Shown piece after piece: positions 7,311 through 14,527 of a stretch of DNA of 35,152 bases. This stretch comes from a bacterium (GTDB taxonomy: Bacteria; UBP6; UBA1177). Position 1 is the first letter of the stretch; each line of letters starts with the position of its first letter. Position numbers and translations under genes: made by a program. The notes under the pieces are model-generated. The model did not search any database. It was not told the DNA's origin and worked only from the letters and a program-made list of their open reading frames with translations. The stretch lies in assembly GCA_017961325.1 (NCBI GenBank), contig JAGCXM010000012.1:1-35152 (forward strand), in the 5' to 3' direction.

Positions 7311-8061
7311 TCTGACGTTGCAAGTTTTCTATGTGATGATTAAACATGAAATCAATGAATTTATTGGAATTTTCAGCTTCCTGACTTTCTGCAAGGCTCT
7401 GAATATACGCAGCGCGGCTTTCCTTTTTTACGATCGAAGGAATCAAGCCTGTCTCGTGCTGGATCATGTTCATGACAAGGCGCGACATTCTGCCGTTTCC
7501 GTCGGTCCACGGATGGATATTTACAAGGCGGTAATGAGCCTCGAAACTAAGTTCGTAGACTTTTTCGATATCGTTGGGATCTGTTTTTGTGCGCTCTTCA
7601 TTGAGCCAGTCGCAGAATTGTTGCAGTTTTTCAGGGATCTTCTGCCACGCAAGATAAGATTTCCCGCCTATGCCGGCACTCACATTCAGCAAGCGCAGTT
7701 CTCCTTTTGCGGAAGAGAAAGTTCCTCCGATCGTGTTGTAATCCGAGCCGGTGTTGCGCATTACAAGTGCGGAAAGGCTGCACAAAAGTTTCACTGTGAT
7801 TTTTTCGTGTTTTTCCGCAAAAACGAAAGCCTGTTCATAAGCTTTTTTCAAATCCAGATTCATAAGCTGTTCCGCCATCGGCTTGTTCGCACTGATCCCT
7901 TCGTCAAAAAGAAGACGGTTTTCGATTTCCGTGACAGTCGAGCCTTCGATCGCAGTAGAGTGGGTGATGATCGAATAGAGATAAAACTTGCCGTAATCAA
8001 GCTGCCGGCCGATGCCGAGTGAAAGATATTCATTTATTGTTTTTAGAAGTTCCGGTCTCAT
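7279..8061 (-). CDS. Fic-family protein with N-terminal inhibitory motif
   Basis: Fic proteins usually transfer AMP from ATP to hydroxyl side chains of target proteins. The 260-residue product carries the catalytic signature HPWTDGNGRMSR (183-194), with H183 as general base, D187 as metal ligand and R191/R194 for phosphate binding. The usual Phe after HP is Trp. STAIEG at 35-40 matches the class II inhibitory helix motif (S/T)xxxE(G/N), whose Glu blocks ATP binding, so E39 should keep the enzyme silent until it is released. The ATG at 8059-8061 has GGAGGGG upstream and a promoter at 8091-8118. The 3' end overlaps the next frame, the headless GIY-YIG-type gene, which suggests co-transcription. 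The target cannot be predicted. Confidence 0.9.
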   Translation of the reverse strand: MRPELLKTINEYLSLGIGRQLDYGKFYLYSIITHSTAIEGSTVTEIENRLLFDEGISANKPMAEQLMNLDLKKAYEQAFVFAEKHEKITVKLLCSLSALVMRNTGSDYNTIGGTFSSAKGELRLLNVSAGIGGKSYLAWQKIPEKLQQFCDWLNEERTKTDPNDIEKVYELSFEAHYRLVNIHPWTDGNGRMSRLVMNMIQHETGLIPSIVKKESRAAYIQSLAESQEAENSNKFIDFMFNHHIENLQRQIEEYKHSMAQ

Positions 8062-8090
8062 GTTCAGGCCCCTCCGTCAAAAACCATGGC

Positions 8091-8118
8091 ATTATATTAC
8101 ACAAAAAATTATTTCCAA
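8091..8118 (-). promoter_or_regulatory. Promoter of the fic gene
   Basis: On the minus strand TTGGAA (8113-8118), a 16-bp spacer and a perfect TATAAT (8091-8096). It lies about 30 bp before the start codon. Confidence 0.65.
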
Positions 8119-8443
8119 TAACTTTTATTTTAAAAATTCAGCTAAGTTGCGGAAAAAACTGAAAAAACAGGCTAAAAAGAGAAGGGAGATTTGTTCTTGA
8201 CGGTTTTTTATCCAAAATTGTCATGTAATCCTCCGATTTTCAGCATTTTTTTAAAACACGAGTGTTACTGCCCGGCCTGAAAACGGATTGTAAATGTCCG
8301 CTACGACATATAGCATAGTAGTGAAAATTATTTACCTTGCCTCGGCGTCCCTGAAATGGCCGCCCCTGAGGTAGGAAAGATGTCGCAGACAGAGGGGTGA
8401 AGCTGGCGGCAAAGCCGACTGAATGGTCTTATTTGCAGAAAAT
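8119..8443. other. Intergenic region between fic and the thioredoxin-CcdA gene
   Basis: No convincing gene is present. The first half is AT-rich and includes a small inverted repeat AACAC-GA-GTGTT. The middle holds the second copy of the 52-bp repeat (8276-8327). From about 8330 to 8430 the composition becomes clearly more GC-rich, with complementary stretches such as CCTCGGCG and CGCCCCTGAGG and a GGCAAAGCC block. This looks like a dispersed or structured element rather than coding sequence, and it marks the boundary between the island and the ordinary chromosome. Confidence 0.4.
8276..8327 (+). repeat. 52-bp hairpin repeat, copy 2
   Basis: Same orientation as 6013-6064, with about 7 mismatches in 52. 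The core CCGCTACGACATATAGC is identical in both. The stem is weaker here because the right arm reads ATAGTAG instead of GTCGTAG, so this copy may be the more decayed one. Confidence 0.6.
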
Positions 8444-9586
8444 TTAAGAAAAAACGAGAAGATCGGGCTTGATTATAAGGATAAGTCCGAGAGTGAGCAT
8501 GAGAAGTCCGCTTACAAGTTTGAGTTTTTTCGCGTGTTTTTCCTCAAATCTGTGCTTGCCCATCGTGACGACAAAAATCAGTACGATTATTGCTAGCGGA
8601 ACAACGTAATAAACATTGTAAAGTGCCATGAAGAGATATTTTTTGAGTGTTGAAACATTCTGAATTGAAAGAACTCTCGTGTAGATCGCCGGAAGGCCTA
8701 TCGTGCAGCCGAGTTCGATCAGATTTACGAAAAATGCGAGTGCTATGGTTCCGAGAATCGAAAGGAACATGTTTTTGTTGTTGATGACCTTTCTCATTTT
8801 CTCGAAAAGTTTCGGCTTTACCTTGTCGGGAATCATCAGACTGACGCCCTTCTTAAAGAAAAAGAACTCCTTCATATTGATAAGTCCCATGACGATCGCG
8901 ACGGCACCGAGAGCGATCGTGACATAAGTTGTCATTCCCATAAACGTGAATATGTTGAGCCACGCCGTCATGAAAAGGAAGTAGACAACGCCGGACGAAA
9001 TAACGAAAACCGTACCTATCATTATGACTTTCTTTCTGTTTTTCGCCGCGACAAGGAGTGTGAGAAGGAACATCAGAACCCACATCGCACACGGATTCAC
9101 GCCGTCGAGAAGGCCGATTATGAAGGTAAAGCTCGGAAGTTTGACGAGCTGCGCGTCGATTTTTCCCAAAACGGGAACGTCGATCACGTTTTCCTTGCAC
9201 TCCTGACACTGTTCGCCGCACGATTCGCCGTCAGCCTTGTTCATTTCAATCATTTCACGGATGAGCGCATCGTGGTGCCCCGACTGGAAACCGACGATGA
9301 ACTTTCCGTTGAAGATGAATGTCGGAACTCCGCCGCCCTGAATGCCGAGCTTCTGCGTCATTTGTCTGAAAAGCTTCATGTTTTCAGGAACCTGCAGAAC
9401 TTCGAGCTTTTTAAACGTTATATCGGGATACTCTTTTTCAATAGCTGCGATAAAAGGCTGCGCCTCGTGACAGTGAGGACACTTGTAGGAATAGAAAAAA
9501 TAAAAAACATTGTCCTTCACCGCTTCCTGAGCGGAAAGAGCGAACGAAAACAATGCTAAAAACAGCAGAAACAAAAATTTTTTCAT
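8444..9586 (-). CDS. Thioredoxin-like/CcdA (DsbD-like) membrane thiol-disulfide protein
   Basis: The 380-residue protein fuses a periplasmic thioredoxin-fold domain to a CcdA-type electron-transfer domain. A signal peptide (1-20, ending FALSAQ) is followed by the redox motif CPHC at 36-39 and the cis-Pro segment GVPTF at 87-91. A Cys-rich linker (C123, C127, C130) follows. Six or so membrane segments then run from about 152, with the conserved NPC (C166) and GC (C294) cysteines expected of CcdA/DsbD. Such proteins carry electrons from cytoplasmic thioredoxin across the membrane for disulfide reduction or cytochrome maturation; here donor and acceptor are in one chain. GGAGG before ATG 9584-9586 fixes the start. 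A promoter is at 9623-9650. No cytochrome c genes are adjacent. Confidence 0.85.
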   Translation of the reverse strand: MKKFLFLLFLALFSFALSAQEAVKDNVFYFFYSYKCPHCHEAQPFIAAIEKEYPDITFKKLEVLQVPENMKLFRQMTQKLGIQGGGVPTFIFNGKFIVGFQSGHHDALIREMIEMNKADGESCGEQCQECKENVIDVPVLGKIDAQLVKLPSFTFIIGLLDGVNPCAMWVLMFLLTLLVAAKNRKKVIMIGTVFVISSGVVYFLFMTAWLNIFTFMGMTTYVTIALGAVAIVMGLINMKEFFFFKKGVSLMIPDKVKPKLFEKMRKVINNKNMFLSILGTIALAFFVNLIELGCTIGLPAIYTRVLSIQNVSTLKKYLFMALYNVYYVVPLAIIVLIFVVTMGKHRFEEKHAKKLKLVSGLLMLTLGLILIIKPDLLVFS

Positions 9587-9622
9587 CAGAACCTCCGAAG
9601 TCGGGAACAAAAAAAGCCGCAA

Positions 9623-9650
9623 ATTATACTCAAAAACATTTTTTTAACAA
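9623..9650 (-). promoter_or_regulatory. Promoter of the thioredoxin-CcdA gene
   Basis: On the minus strand TTGTTA (9645-9650), a 16-bp spacer and TATAAT (9623-9628), about 37 bp before the start codon. Confidence 0.6.
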
Positions 9651-9702
9651 AAAAAGATTGATTTCTATTTCAAAAATTTGTGTCGAGAGAATTTTTATGC
9701 GG

Positions 9703-11094
9703 TTAGAATTCCGCGTTTTTCGGAGTTCTCGGGAAGGGGATGACGTCACGGATGTTCTGCATTCCGGTGATGTACATGATCATGCGCTCAAAGCCGAGAC
9801 CGTAACCTGCATGCGGGTTCGATCCGAATCTGCGGAGATCGAGATACCACCAGTAATCTTCTTTTTTAAGCCCGAGTTCCTGAATTCGTGCAAGAAGTCT
9901 GTCGTAACGTTCCTCTCTCTGGCTTCCGCCGATGATCTCACCGACACCCGGAACAAGGAGATCCATCGCTGCAACGGTCTTGTTGTCCTCGTTCATGCGC
10001 ATGTAGAAAGCCTTGATTTCTTTCGGATAATCGATGACGAAAACCGGTTTTTTGATGAGTTCTTCGGTGAGGTATCTTTCGTGTTCTGTCTGGAGATCGC
10101 AACCCCAGTCAACCGGATATTCGAACTGTTTGCCGGACTTTTTGAGAAGCTCTATCGCTTCGGTGTATGTGATTTTGCCGAAATCGGAATCTTTAATGAA
10201 ATTCAGCCTTTCGAGCAAAGTCTTGTCAACAAAATTATTGAAGAATTCCATCTCTTCCGGAGCTTTTTCAAGAACGAACCTGATAATGTATTTGACCATG
10301 TCCTCGGCAAGTTTCATATCGTCGTGGATGTCTGCAAAAGCTATTTCTGGCTCAATCATCCAGAATTCGCTTGCGTGACGCTGAGTGTAGGAGTTCTCGG
10401 CTCTGAAAGTGGGGCCGAAAGTGTAGACGTTTCTGAACGCAGCGCAGTAGTTTTCAACTGCAAGCTGGCCTGAAACTGTGAGGTTCGTCGCCTTTCCGAA
10501 GAAGTCTTCGCTGTAGTTTATGCTGCCGTCCTCTTTTTTCGGCAGGTTGTTGAGGTCAAGAGTCGTAACCTGAAACATTTCGCCTGCACCTTCGCAGTCA
10601 CTTCCCGTGATTATCGGGGTGTGGACGTAAACAAAGCCTCTTTCCTGAAAGAACGAATGAATTGCGAAAGCGACCAAGCTGCGAATTCTGAAAACAGCGT
10701 TGTAGATGTTCGCTCTCGGTCTGAGATGGGCGATTGTCCTCATATATTCAAGGGTGTGTCTCTTTTTCTGAAGAGGGAAATCCTCGTCGCTCGTGCCGAC
10801 GACTTCGACTTTTTCGGCTTTGATCTCGAAGGGCTGCTTGTCGCCTGCGCTTTCAACGACTTTGCCTTCAACTCTTACCGCGCTGCCCGTGCCGAGCTTC
10901 GTGATCTCTTTGTAATTCGGAAGATCCGATTCGAAAACTATCTGAATATTTTTGAAAAACGAGCCGTCGTTGAGTTCGATGAAGCCGAAAGCGTTGCTTG
11001 CGCGAATCGTTCTGACCCAGCCTGAAACCTCGACAACTTTGCACATAAATTTTTCAGTTTCTCTGAAAATTGACTTTACAAGAACCTTTTCCAT
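9703..11094 (-). CDS. asnS: Asparaginyl-tRNA synthetase
   Basis: AsnRS charges tRNA-Asn with asparagine in the cytoplasm. The 463-residue length matches bacterial AsnRS (about 466). An N-terminal OB-fold anticodon-binding domain (about 1-100, [21 protein letters not shown]) is followed by the class II catalytic core. That core has motif 2 at [21 protein letters not shown] (about 230-250) and motif 3 at [15 protein letters not shown] (about 430-444). The ending [11 protein letters not shown] is typical of AsnRS. ATG 11092-11094 is preferred because GGAG lies 6 bases upstream; another ATG is four codons earlier. Its promoter is part of a sequence duplicated upstream of the neighbouring lipoprotein gene. 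Confidence 0.96.
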   Translation of the reverse strand: MEKVLVKSIFRETEKFMCKVVEVSGWVRTIRASNAFGFIELNDGSFFKNIQIVFESDLPNYKEITKLGTGSAVRVEGKVVESAGDKQPFEIKAEKVEVVGTSDEDFPLQKKRHTLEYMRTIAHLRPRANIYNAVFRIRSLVAFAIHSFFQERGFVYVHTPIITGSDCEGAGEMFQVTTLDLNNLPKKEDGSINYSEDFFGKATNLTVSGQLAVENYCAAFRNVYTFGPTFRAENSYTQRHASEFWMIEPEIAFADIHDDMKLAEDMVKYIIRFVLEKAPEEMEFFNNFVDKTLLERLNFIKDSDFGKITYTEAIELLKKSGKQFEYPVDWGCDLQTEHERYLTEELIKKPVFVIDYPKEIKAFYMRMNEDNKTVAAMDLLVPGVGEIIGGSQREERYDRLLARIQELGLKKEDYWWYLDLRRFGSNPHAGYGLGFERMIMYITGMQNIRDVIPFPRTPKNAEF

Positions 11095-11106
11095 GTTTTT
11101 CTCCAT

Positions 11107-11164
11107 AAAAAACTTTCAAAACGGGCGGTAATATAATCTCAAAACCGTGATTTTCAAGTAAATT
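11107..11164 (-). repeat. Duplicated promoter segment, copy upstream of asnS
   Basis: This 58-bp stretch matches 12145-12203 with about five mismatches and one indel, in direct orientation. It contains the whole asnS promoter. The two copies flank the Cys-rich lipoprotein gene. Confidence 0.75.
11130..11157 (-). promoter_or_regulatory. Promoter of asnS
   Basis: On the minus strand TTGAAA (11152-11157), a 16-bp spacer and TATATT (11130-11135), about 35 bp before the start. Confidence 0.65.
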
Positions 11165-11177
11165 ACATTTTGAAATA

Positions 11178-12077
11178 TTATTGAGGACAGGCCAGATCAA
11201 TCCTTTCGCGACATCTCCATATAGAGCCGTATTCTTCGTCTTCAAAGCACTTGCACCAATCAATCTCGTTGACTCCGTCAGCGCAGTTCCACTTCATTAT
11301 GTCGCCGATTTCCTGGCCATGGCAGCCGTAACAAGTCACTTCGTCTTCAACCCAGTCACCGTCTGAACAGTATGCAGCTCTGCATTCACTGGAAATCTTG
11401 TCGCCTTCGTTGTATTTTCTGCCTGAGCTGTCTTCACACGGCAGGAATCCTTCTATTTCCACAACACCGTCAATCAAGATTTGAAAATGAACAGTTATTG
11501 AAAAATCCTCAGATTTGAATGTAGCGGTATTTTCACCTGTGTCTATAGAAAAAGAAAGCCCTTTTTCCGCATTGTAGGAATAGATTTCAGCATAGGCAAG
11601 AGCCGAAACAGAAGAGGAAATGTATCCTTCATGCGGGTGAAAGGAGACTGTTTTAAATGTTTCGTTGTCAGTCGGGAAATAAAAATCCGGACACTCTGCA
11701 TAACAGTCGACATCGCCGTAAACATAATAAATATCGCAGCCTGTAATTTGGGAAAGAGTTATTGAATCAGGAATGAAATCGGGACACGGAACAGGTTCAT
11801 TTTTTTCTCTGCAGTCTTTTTTAAAAATTATTGTTGTTTTCGACAGCTTTGTCAAAAGGTCATTCGGATCAAAATGGCAAGTGTGGAAAGATTTTTTTGA
11901 TTCTCTGACGCAGTCGTCAAAAACAGAGCTTTCATTCCGTGTGAATGAAGTCGAGCCGTAAGATTTTTTACCATTGCATGAGCCGCCGCCGTATTCTTCC
12001 CCGTTTTCATTTGACGAACTGCCGCACGCAATCAGAAACGACATTAAAATCATGCTGATAAAAAGGAGCTTTTTCAT
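11178..12077 (-). CDS. Cys-rich lipoprotein of unknown function
   Basis: The 299-residue protein starts with a lipoprotein signal, MKKLLFISMILMSFLIAC, where C18 is the lipidation site. A Gly/Ser/Glu-rich linker (GSSSNENGEEYGGGS) follows. The mature part has many cysteines. The C-terminal third (about 225-299) holds the closely spaced series CRAAYCSDGDWVEDEVTCY, CHG, CADG, CKC, CRER and ACPQ, which suggests a small disulfide-rich domain. I recognise no family with certainty; similar Cys-rich lipoproteins are frequent in deltaproteobacterial-grade genomes. The start has AGAGGC upstream. The gene lies between asnS and the TPR gene and is bracketed by direct repeats that each carry a promoter, suggesting insertion or recombination here. 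Confidence 0.75.
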   Translation of the reverse strand: MKKLLFISMILMSFLIACGSSSNENGEEYGGGSCNGKKSYGSTSFTRNESSVFDDCVRESKKSFHTCHFDPNDLLTKLSKTTIIFKKDCREKNEPVPCPDFIPDSITLSQITGCDIYYVYGDVDCYAECPDFYFPTDNETFKTVSFHPHEGYISSSVSALAYAEIYSYNAEKGLSFSIDTGENTATFKSEDFSITVHFQILIDGVVEIEGFLPCEDSSGRKYNEGDKISSECRAAYCSDGDWVEDEVTCYGCHGQEIGDIMKWNCADGVNEIDWCKCFEDEEYGSIWRCRERIDLACPQ

Positions 12078-12144
12078 TTTCGCCTCTAAGATGTCACGCT
12101 GTATAAATCTTCTCGTATTCTTTCGCCGAATTTTTCCGGCTGAA

Positions 12145-12203
12145 AAAAAACTTTCAAAACAAGTAGTAATATAATCTTAAAACCGTGATTTTTCAAGTAA
12201 ATT
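12145..12203 (-). repeat. Duplicated promoter segment, copy upstream of the lipoprotein gene
   Basis: Direct repeat of 11107-11164, including the -35 and -10 elements and the shared flank AAAAAACTTTCAAAAC. The extra T between the two promoter boxes changes the spacer from 16 to 17 bp. Confidence 0.75.
12168..12196 (-). promoter_or_regulatory. Promoter of the Cys-rich lipoprotein gene
   Basis: TTGAAA (12191-12196), a 17-bp spacer and TATATT (12168-12173) on the minus strand. It leaves a leader of roughly 80 bases, longer than at asnS. Confidence 0.6.
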
Positions 12204-12247
12204 CTTAGACGTAGAGATGTCTCCCGAAACGTCTCGGACGTAATTTG

Positions 12248-13162
12248 CTAATCTAAATTTGACTCTTTCTGTTTTTCCATTTTCTTTTCGATGTTTTTCA
12301 CGCGGTCGCGGATCGTGGGAAAATAGCGGTTACGGCGGTTGTCACGCATCGACTGCTCATAGAAGTTCTTAGCTCTTTCGAGCTGGTTCATCTTTTCGTA
12401 GCAGACACCGAGCAGAAGTTCCGAACGGTCTTTCGGCAGATCCTTTTTGGTATAGATGAAAAGAAACCTTTCAAACGCGATCGCCGCCTTGTTGTAATCC
12501 TTCATCCTATAGTATGAAAGCGCGGTGAGATAAAAAAGATTCGCGATGTGGTCGCCTGTCGAGGATATGTCGAGACTCTCCTTGAACCTGTCGATCGCCG
12601 CTTCGTAGCTTTTGCGTTTGAAGAGCGTTTCACCTTCGTCATATTTTTTCAATGCCGCTTTCTGCTTGATCATGCTCGTTTCGTTGTCGATAATCGTTCT
12701 TTCAAGCCTGGAAAGAGCCGAAAGGTTGAACTCTCCGTAAAGCTTGAAGGCGTTGTCGGGATCGCCTTCCTTCAGCGCGAGATAGAGGTTGTAGGCCTTG
12801 ATATCGTTGTTTTCCATCGAAAAAATCTTGTCTTTGAGTTCGGCGACCTCTTTTTCAAGGTATTTGTTGTGTTCCTCGCGGATGCGGTTCTGATTCGCAT
12901 AGTTCGCTGCCTGCGATCTGAAATAGAAGAAAAATGCAAGAATGATGACGATTCCCAGAATCACGAAGGTGACGAAATACCGCGTCGCCTGATTCTGTTC
13001 CTTGGTGTTGACTTTCCGGTTGATCTCCTTTATCGCCGCGTCGAGACCGCCCTGATTGTTGATTATGTGCGTCATCAGACGGCGCATCTCCTTGATGTCG
13101 TCAAGACCTTGCGGCTTCTCCTGTTTTTCTGTTTTATTGTTGTTTTCCTTGTTTTCGACCAT
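12248..13162 (-). CDS. Membrane-anchored tetratricopeptide (TPR) repeat protein
   Basis: The 304-residue protein has a charged cytoplasmic N-terminus (1-60), one membrane segment (about 62-81, YFVTFVILGIVIILAFFFYF) and a coiled-coil stretch (about 90-120). TPR-like helical repeats run from about 165 to 285 (for example YDEGETLFKRKSYEAAIDRF, then YYRMKDYNKAAIAFERFLF, then LGVCYEKMNQLERAKNFYEQ). The layout resembles YbgF/BamD-like periplasmic scaffolds, but there is no cleavable signal and the Tol-Pal genes are absent. TPR domains bind partner proteins; the partner is unknown. The gene diverges from the LD-carboxypeptidase gene, and GAGG lies just before its ATG. Confidence 0.75.
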   Translation of the reverse strand: MVENKENNNKTEKQEKPQGLDDIKEMRRLMTHIINNQGGLDAAIKEINRKVNTKEQNQATRYFVTFVILGIVIILAFFFYFRSQAANYANQNRIREEHNKYLEKEVAELKDKIFSMENNDIKAYNLYLALKEGDPDNAFKLYGEFNLSALSRLERTIIDNETSMIKQKAALKKYDEGETLFKRKSYEAAIDRFKESLDISSTGDHIANLFYLTALSYYRMKDYNKAAIAFERFLFIYTKKDLPKDRSELLLGVCYEKMNQLERAKNFYEQSMRDNRRNRYFPTIRDRVKNIEKKMEKQKESNLD

Positions 13163-13281
13163 TTCAGCCTCACAAAAAACGCGGGAGTTTAATTTATTTG
13201 CGCGGAATTACAAAAAAAATGGGAAAAATAGAGATTTTTGCTATTCTTCTGACCGTATTTTTTGAACTTTTGGAGATTGAA

Positions 13282-14199
13282 ATGAGTAATTCCTATTTTG
13301 ATTTGAAACCGATAAGTTTCAGAGGCGAGGTTGCCGTAGTGGCACCATCATCGCCGTTTGACAAAACCGTTTTCAATGCCGGTATCACCGAGCTCAAGCT
13401 GAATAAGATCAAACCTGTAATCGACAAAAACGCCTTCTCGAAAGCAGGTTTCCTCGCGGGAAGCGACGAACTGCGGGCGGAATCGCTGATCAACGCATTC
13501 ACGAGTGAAAATATAGAAGCCGTATGGACTGCTCGCGGCGGTTACGGTGCCTTGAGACTGCTTGAAAAACTGCAGGAAAACATTGATAAAATCAAGGCGA
13601 ATCCGAAACTTTTCATCGGTTTCAGCGATGTCACCGCGATTCATTCGTGGCTTGTTGACAAGTGCGGTTTCGTTACGGTTCACGGGCCGAACATCACTAC
13701 TTTGAATTCGATAGACCGCTTTTCAAAAGCGCAGATATTCGAACTTCTGCAGGGAAAGGACAGAGCTTTCACGATCTTCAGCAAAAACATGAGGGCGCTC
13801 AATCCCGGAAAGGCGAAAGGCGTTGTCAAAGGCGGAAATCTCACGACGCTCGTTTCGATGATCGGAACTCCTTACGAACCCGATTTCAAGGATTCGATAC
13901 TTTTCATCGAAGAGGTGAACGAAGTGCCTTACCGCGTTGACAGACTCCTGACGCAAATGCGTCTCGCAGGCAAATTCAAAGGGATAAAGGCTCTTGTTTT
14001 CGGCGATTTCACATACCGCGAGTTCAGGCCGCCGGCTGAAAAGAGCGTAAATCCCTTTGCAATGCTTGAAACGACCGGTCTTGACAAGTCTGTTCCGGCT
14101 GTCTGCAATTTTCCGTCCGGTCACGGCCAGCAGAACATGGCTTTCCTGCTCGGTGCAGTTGCTGAGCTCGATACCGAGACAAAAACGCTTAAATATTGA
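13282..14199 (+). CDS. LD-carboxypeptidase (peptidase family S66, LdcA/MccF-like)
   Basis: S66 enzymes cleave the terminal D-Ala from L,D-linked tetrapeptides during murein recycling, or hydrolyse microcin C-type conjugates (MccF). The 305-residue product matches LdcA in length. It has the N-terminal strand VAVVAPSSPFD (18-27), ARGGYGA (84-90) and the nucleophile motif FIGFSDVTAIH with S115. An acidic pair follows at E210/E211 in LFIEEVNE, with the catalytic His at 281 in FPSGHGQQ, so the Ser-Glu-His triad is complete. ATG 13282-13284 is chosen because TTTTGGAG lies 7 bases upstream; the frame is open further upstream without a ribosome-binding site. It is followed at 16 bp by a small unknown gene and then a Wzi-like gene, probably as one operon. 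Confidence 0.92.
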   Translation: MSNSYFDLKPISFRGEVAVVAPSSPFDKTVFNAGITELKLNKIKPVIDKNAFSKAGFLAGSDELRAESLINAFTSENIEAVWTARGGYGALRLLEKLQENIDKIKANPKLFIGFSDVTAIHSWLVDKCGFVTVHGPNITTLNSIDRFSKAQIFELLQGKDRAFTIFSKNMRALNPGKAKGVVKGGNLTTLVSMIGTPYEPDFKDSILFIEEVNEVPYRVDRLLTQMRLAGKFKGIKALVFGDFTYREFRPPAEKSVNPFAMLETTGLDKSVPAVCNFPSGHGQQNMAFLLGAVAELDTETKTLKY

Positions 14200-14215
14200 T
14201 TTTATTGGTGTTTTT

Positions 14216-14527
14216 ATGGCTGAAAAACGAACTAAGGAAGAAATGATCTCTCTGGCTTACGATCTGCAGAACGCTATTACGGCATTTTGCGGTCACAGGC
14301 CTTTGCGTATAACCACGAACAAGGATTTCAAGCTTCTCCGCATCGTCTGGATGCGCGATTACGAGCGGAAGGAGTGGTATAACGGAGTCGGAATGAAAAT
14401 TCTGATTTCCGCTTTTTCCGACAAACACCATATCCCGGTACGCGAAATCACGGCCGAAGAGAGCAAAGAATCGGCAGTCTGGCTCACCAAGGCTGAAAAC
14501 GATCCCGCCAAAACAGGAAAAATGTAA
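14216..14527 (+). CDS. Small conserved-looking protein of unknown function
   Basis: The 103-residue soluble protein starts MAEKRTKEEMISLAYDLQNA. It has alternating hydrophobic strands (PLRITTNKDFKLLRIVWMRD, then GVGMKILISAFSD) and a charged C-terminus. I do not recognise a family. It is translated within the S66 peptidase operon: the start is 16 bp after the upstream stop, and its TAA overlaps the ATG of the following Wzi-like gene (TAATG), so translation of the two is likely coupled. There is no clear ribosome-binding site before its own ATG; the sequence there is T-rich. Confidence 0.65.
   Translation: MAEKRTKEEMISLAYDLQNAITAFCGHRPLRITTNKDFKLLRIVWMRDYERKEWYNGVGMKILISAFSDKHHIPVREITAEESKESAVWLTKAENDPAKTGKM

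Noticed and set aside
8356-8400. 14-codon ORF in the GC-rich intergenic patch
   Set aside because: Too short, no ribosome-binding site and no match to a known peptide; treated as part of a structured or repeated element.
9703-9728. GCGG/CCGC hairpin at the end of asnS as a terminator
   Set aside because: The stem is only 4 bp, it lies inside the coding end, and the following tract is weak.
9553-10473. Long plus-strand frame over asnS
   Set aside because: Antisense to clear AsnRS motifs; composition typical of a shadow frame.
12207-12234. AGACGT/ACGTCT inverted repeat after the TPR gene as a terminator
   Set aside because: Stem of 6 bp with a long loop and no T-run on the minus strand; may fold, but does not look like an intrinsic terminator.
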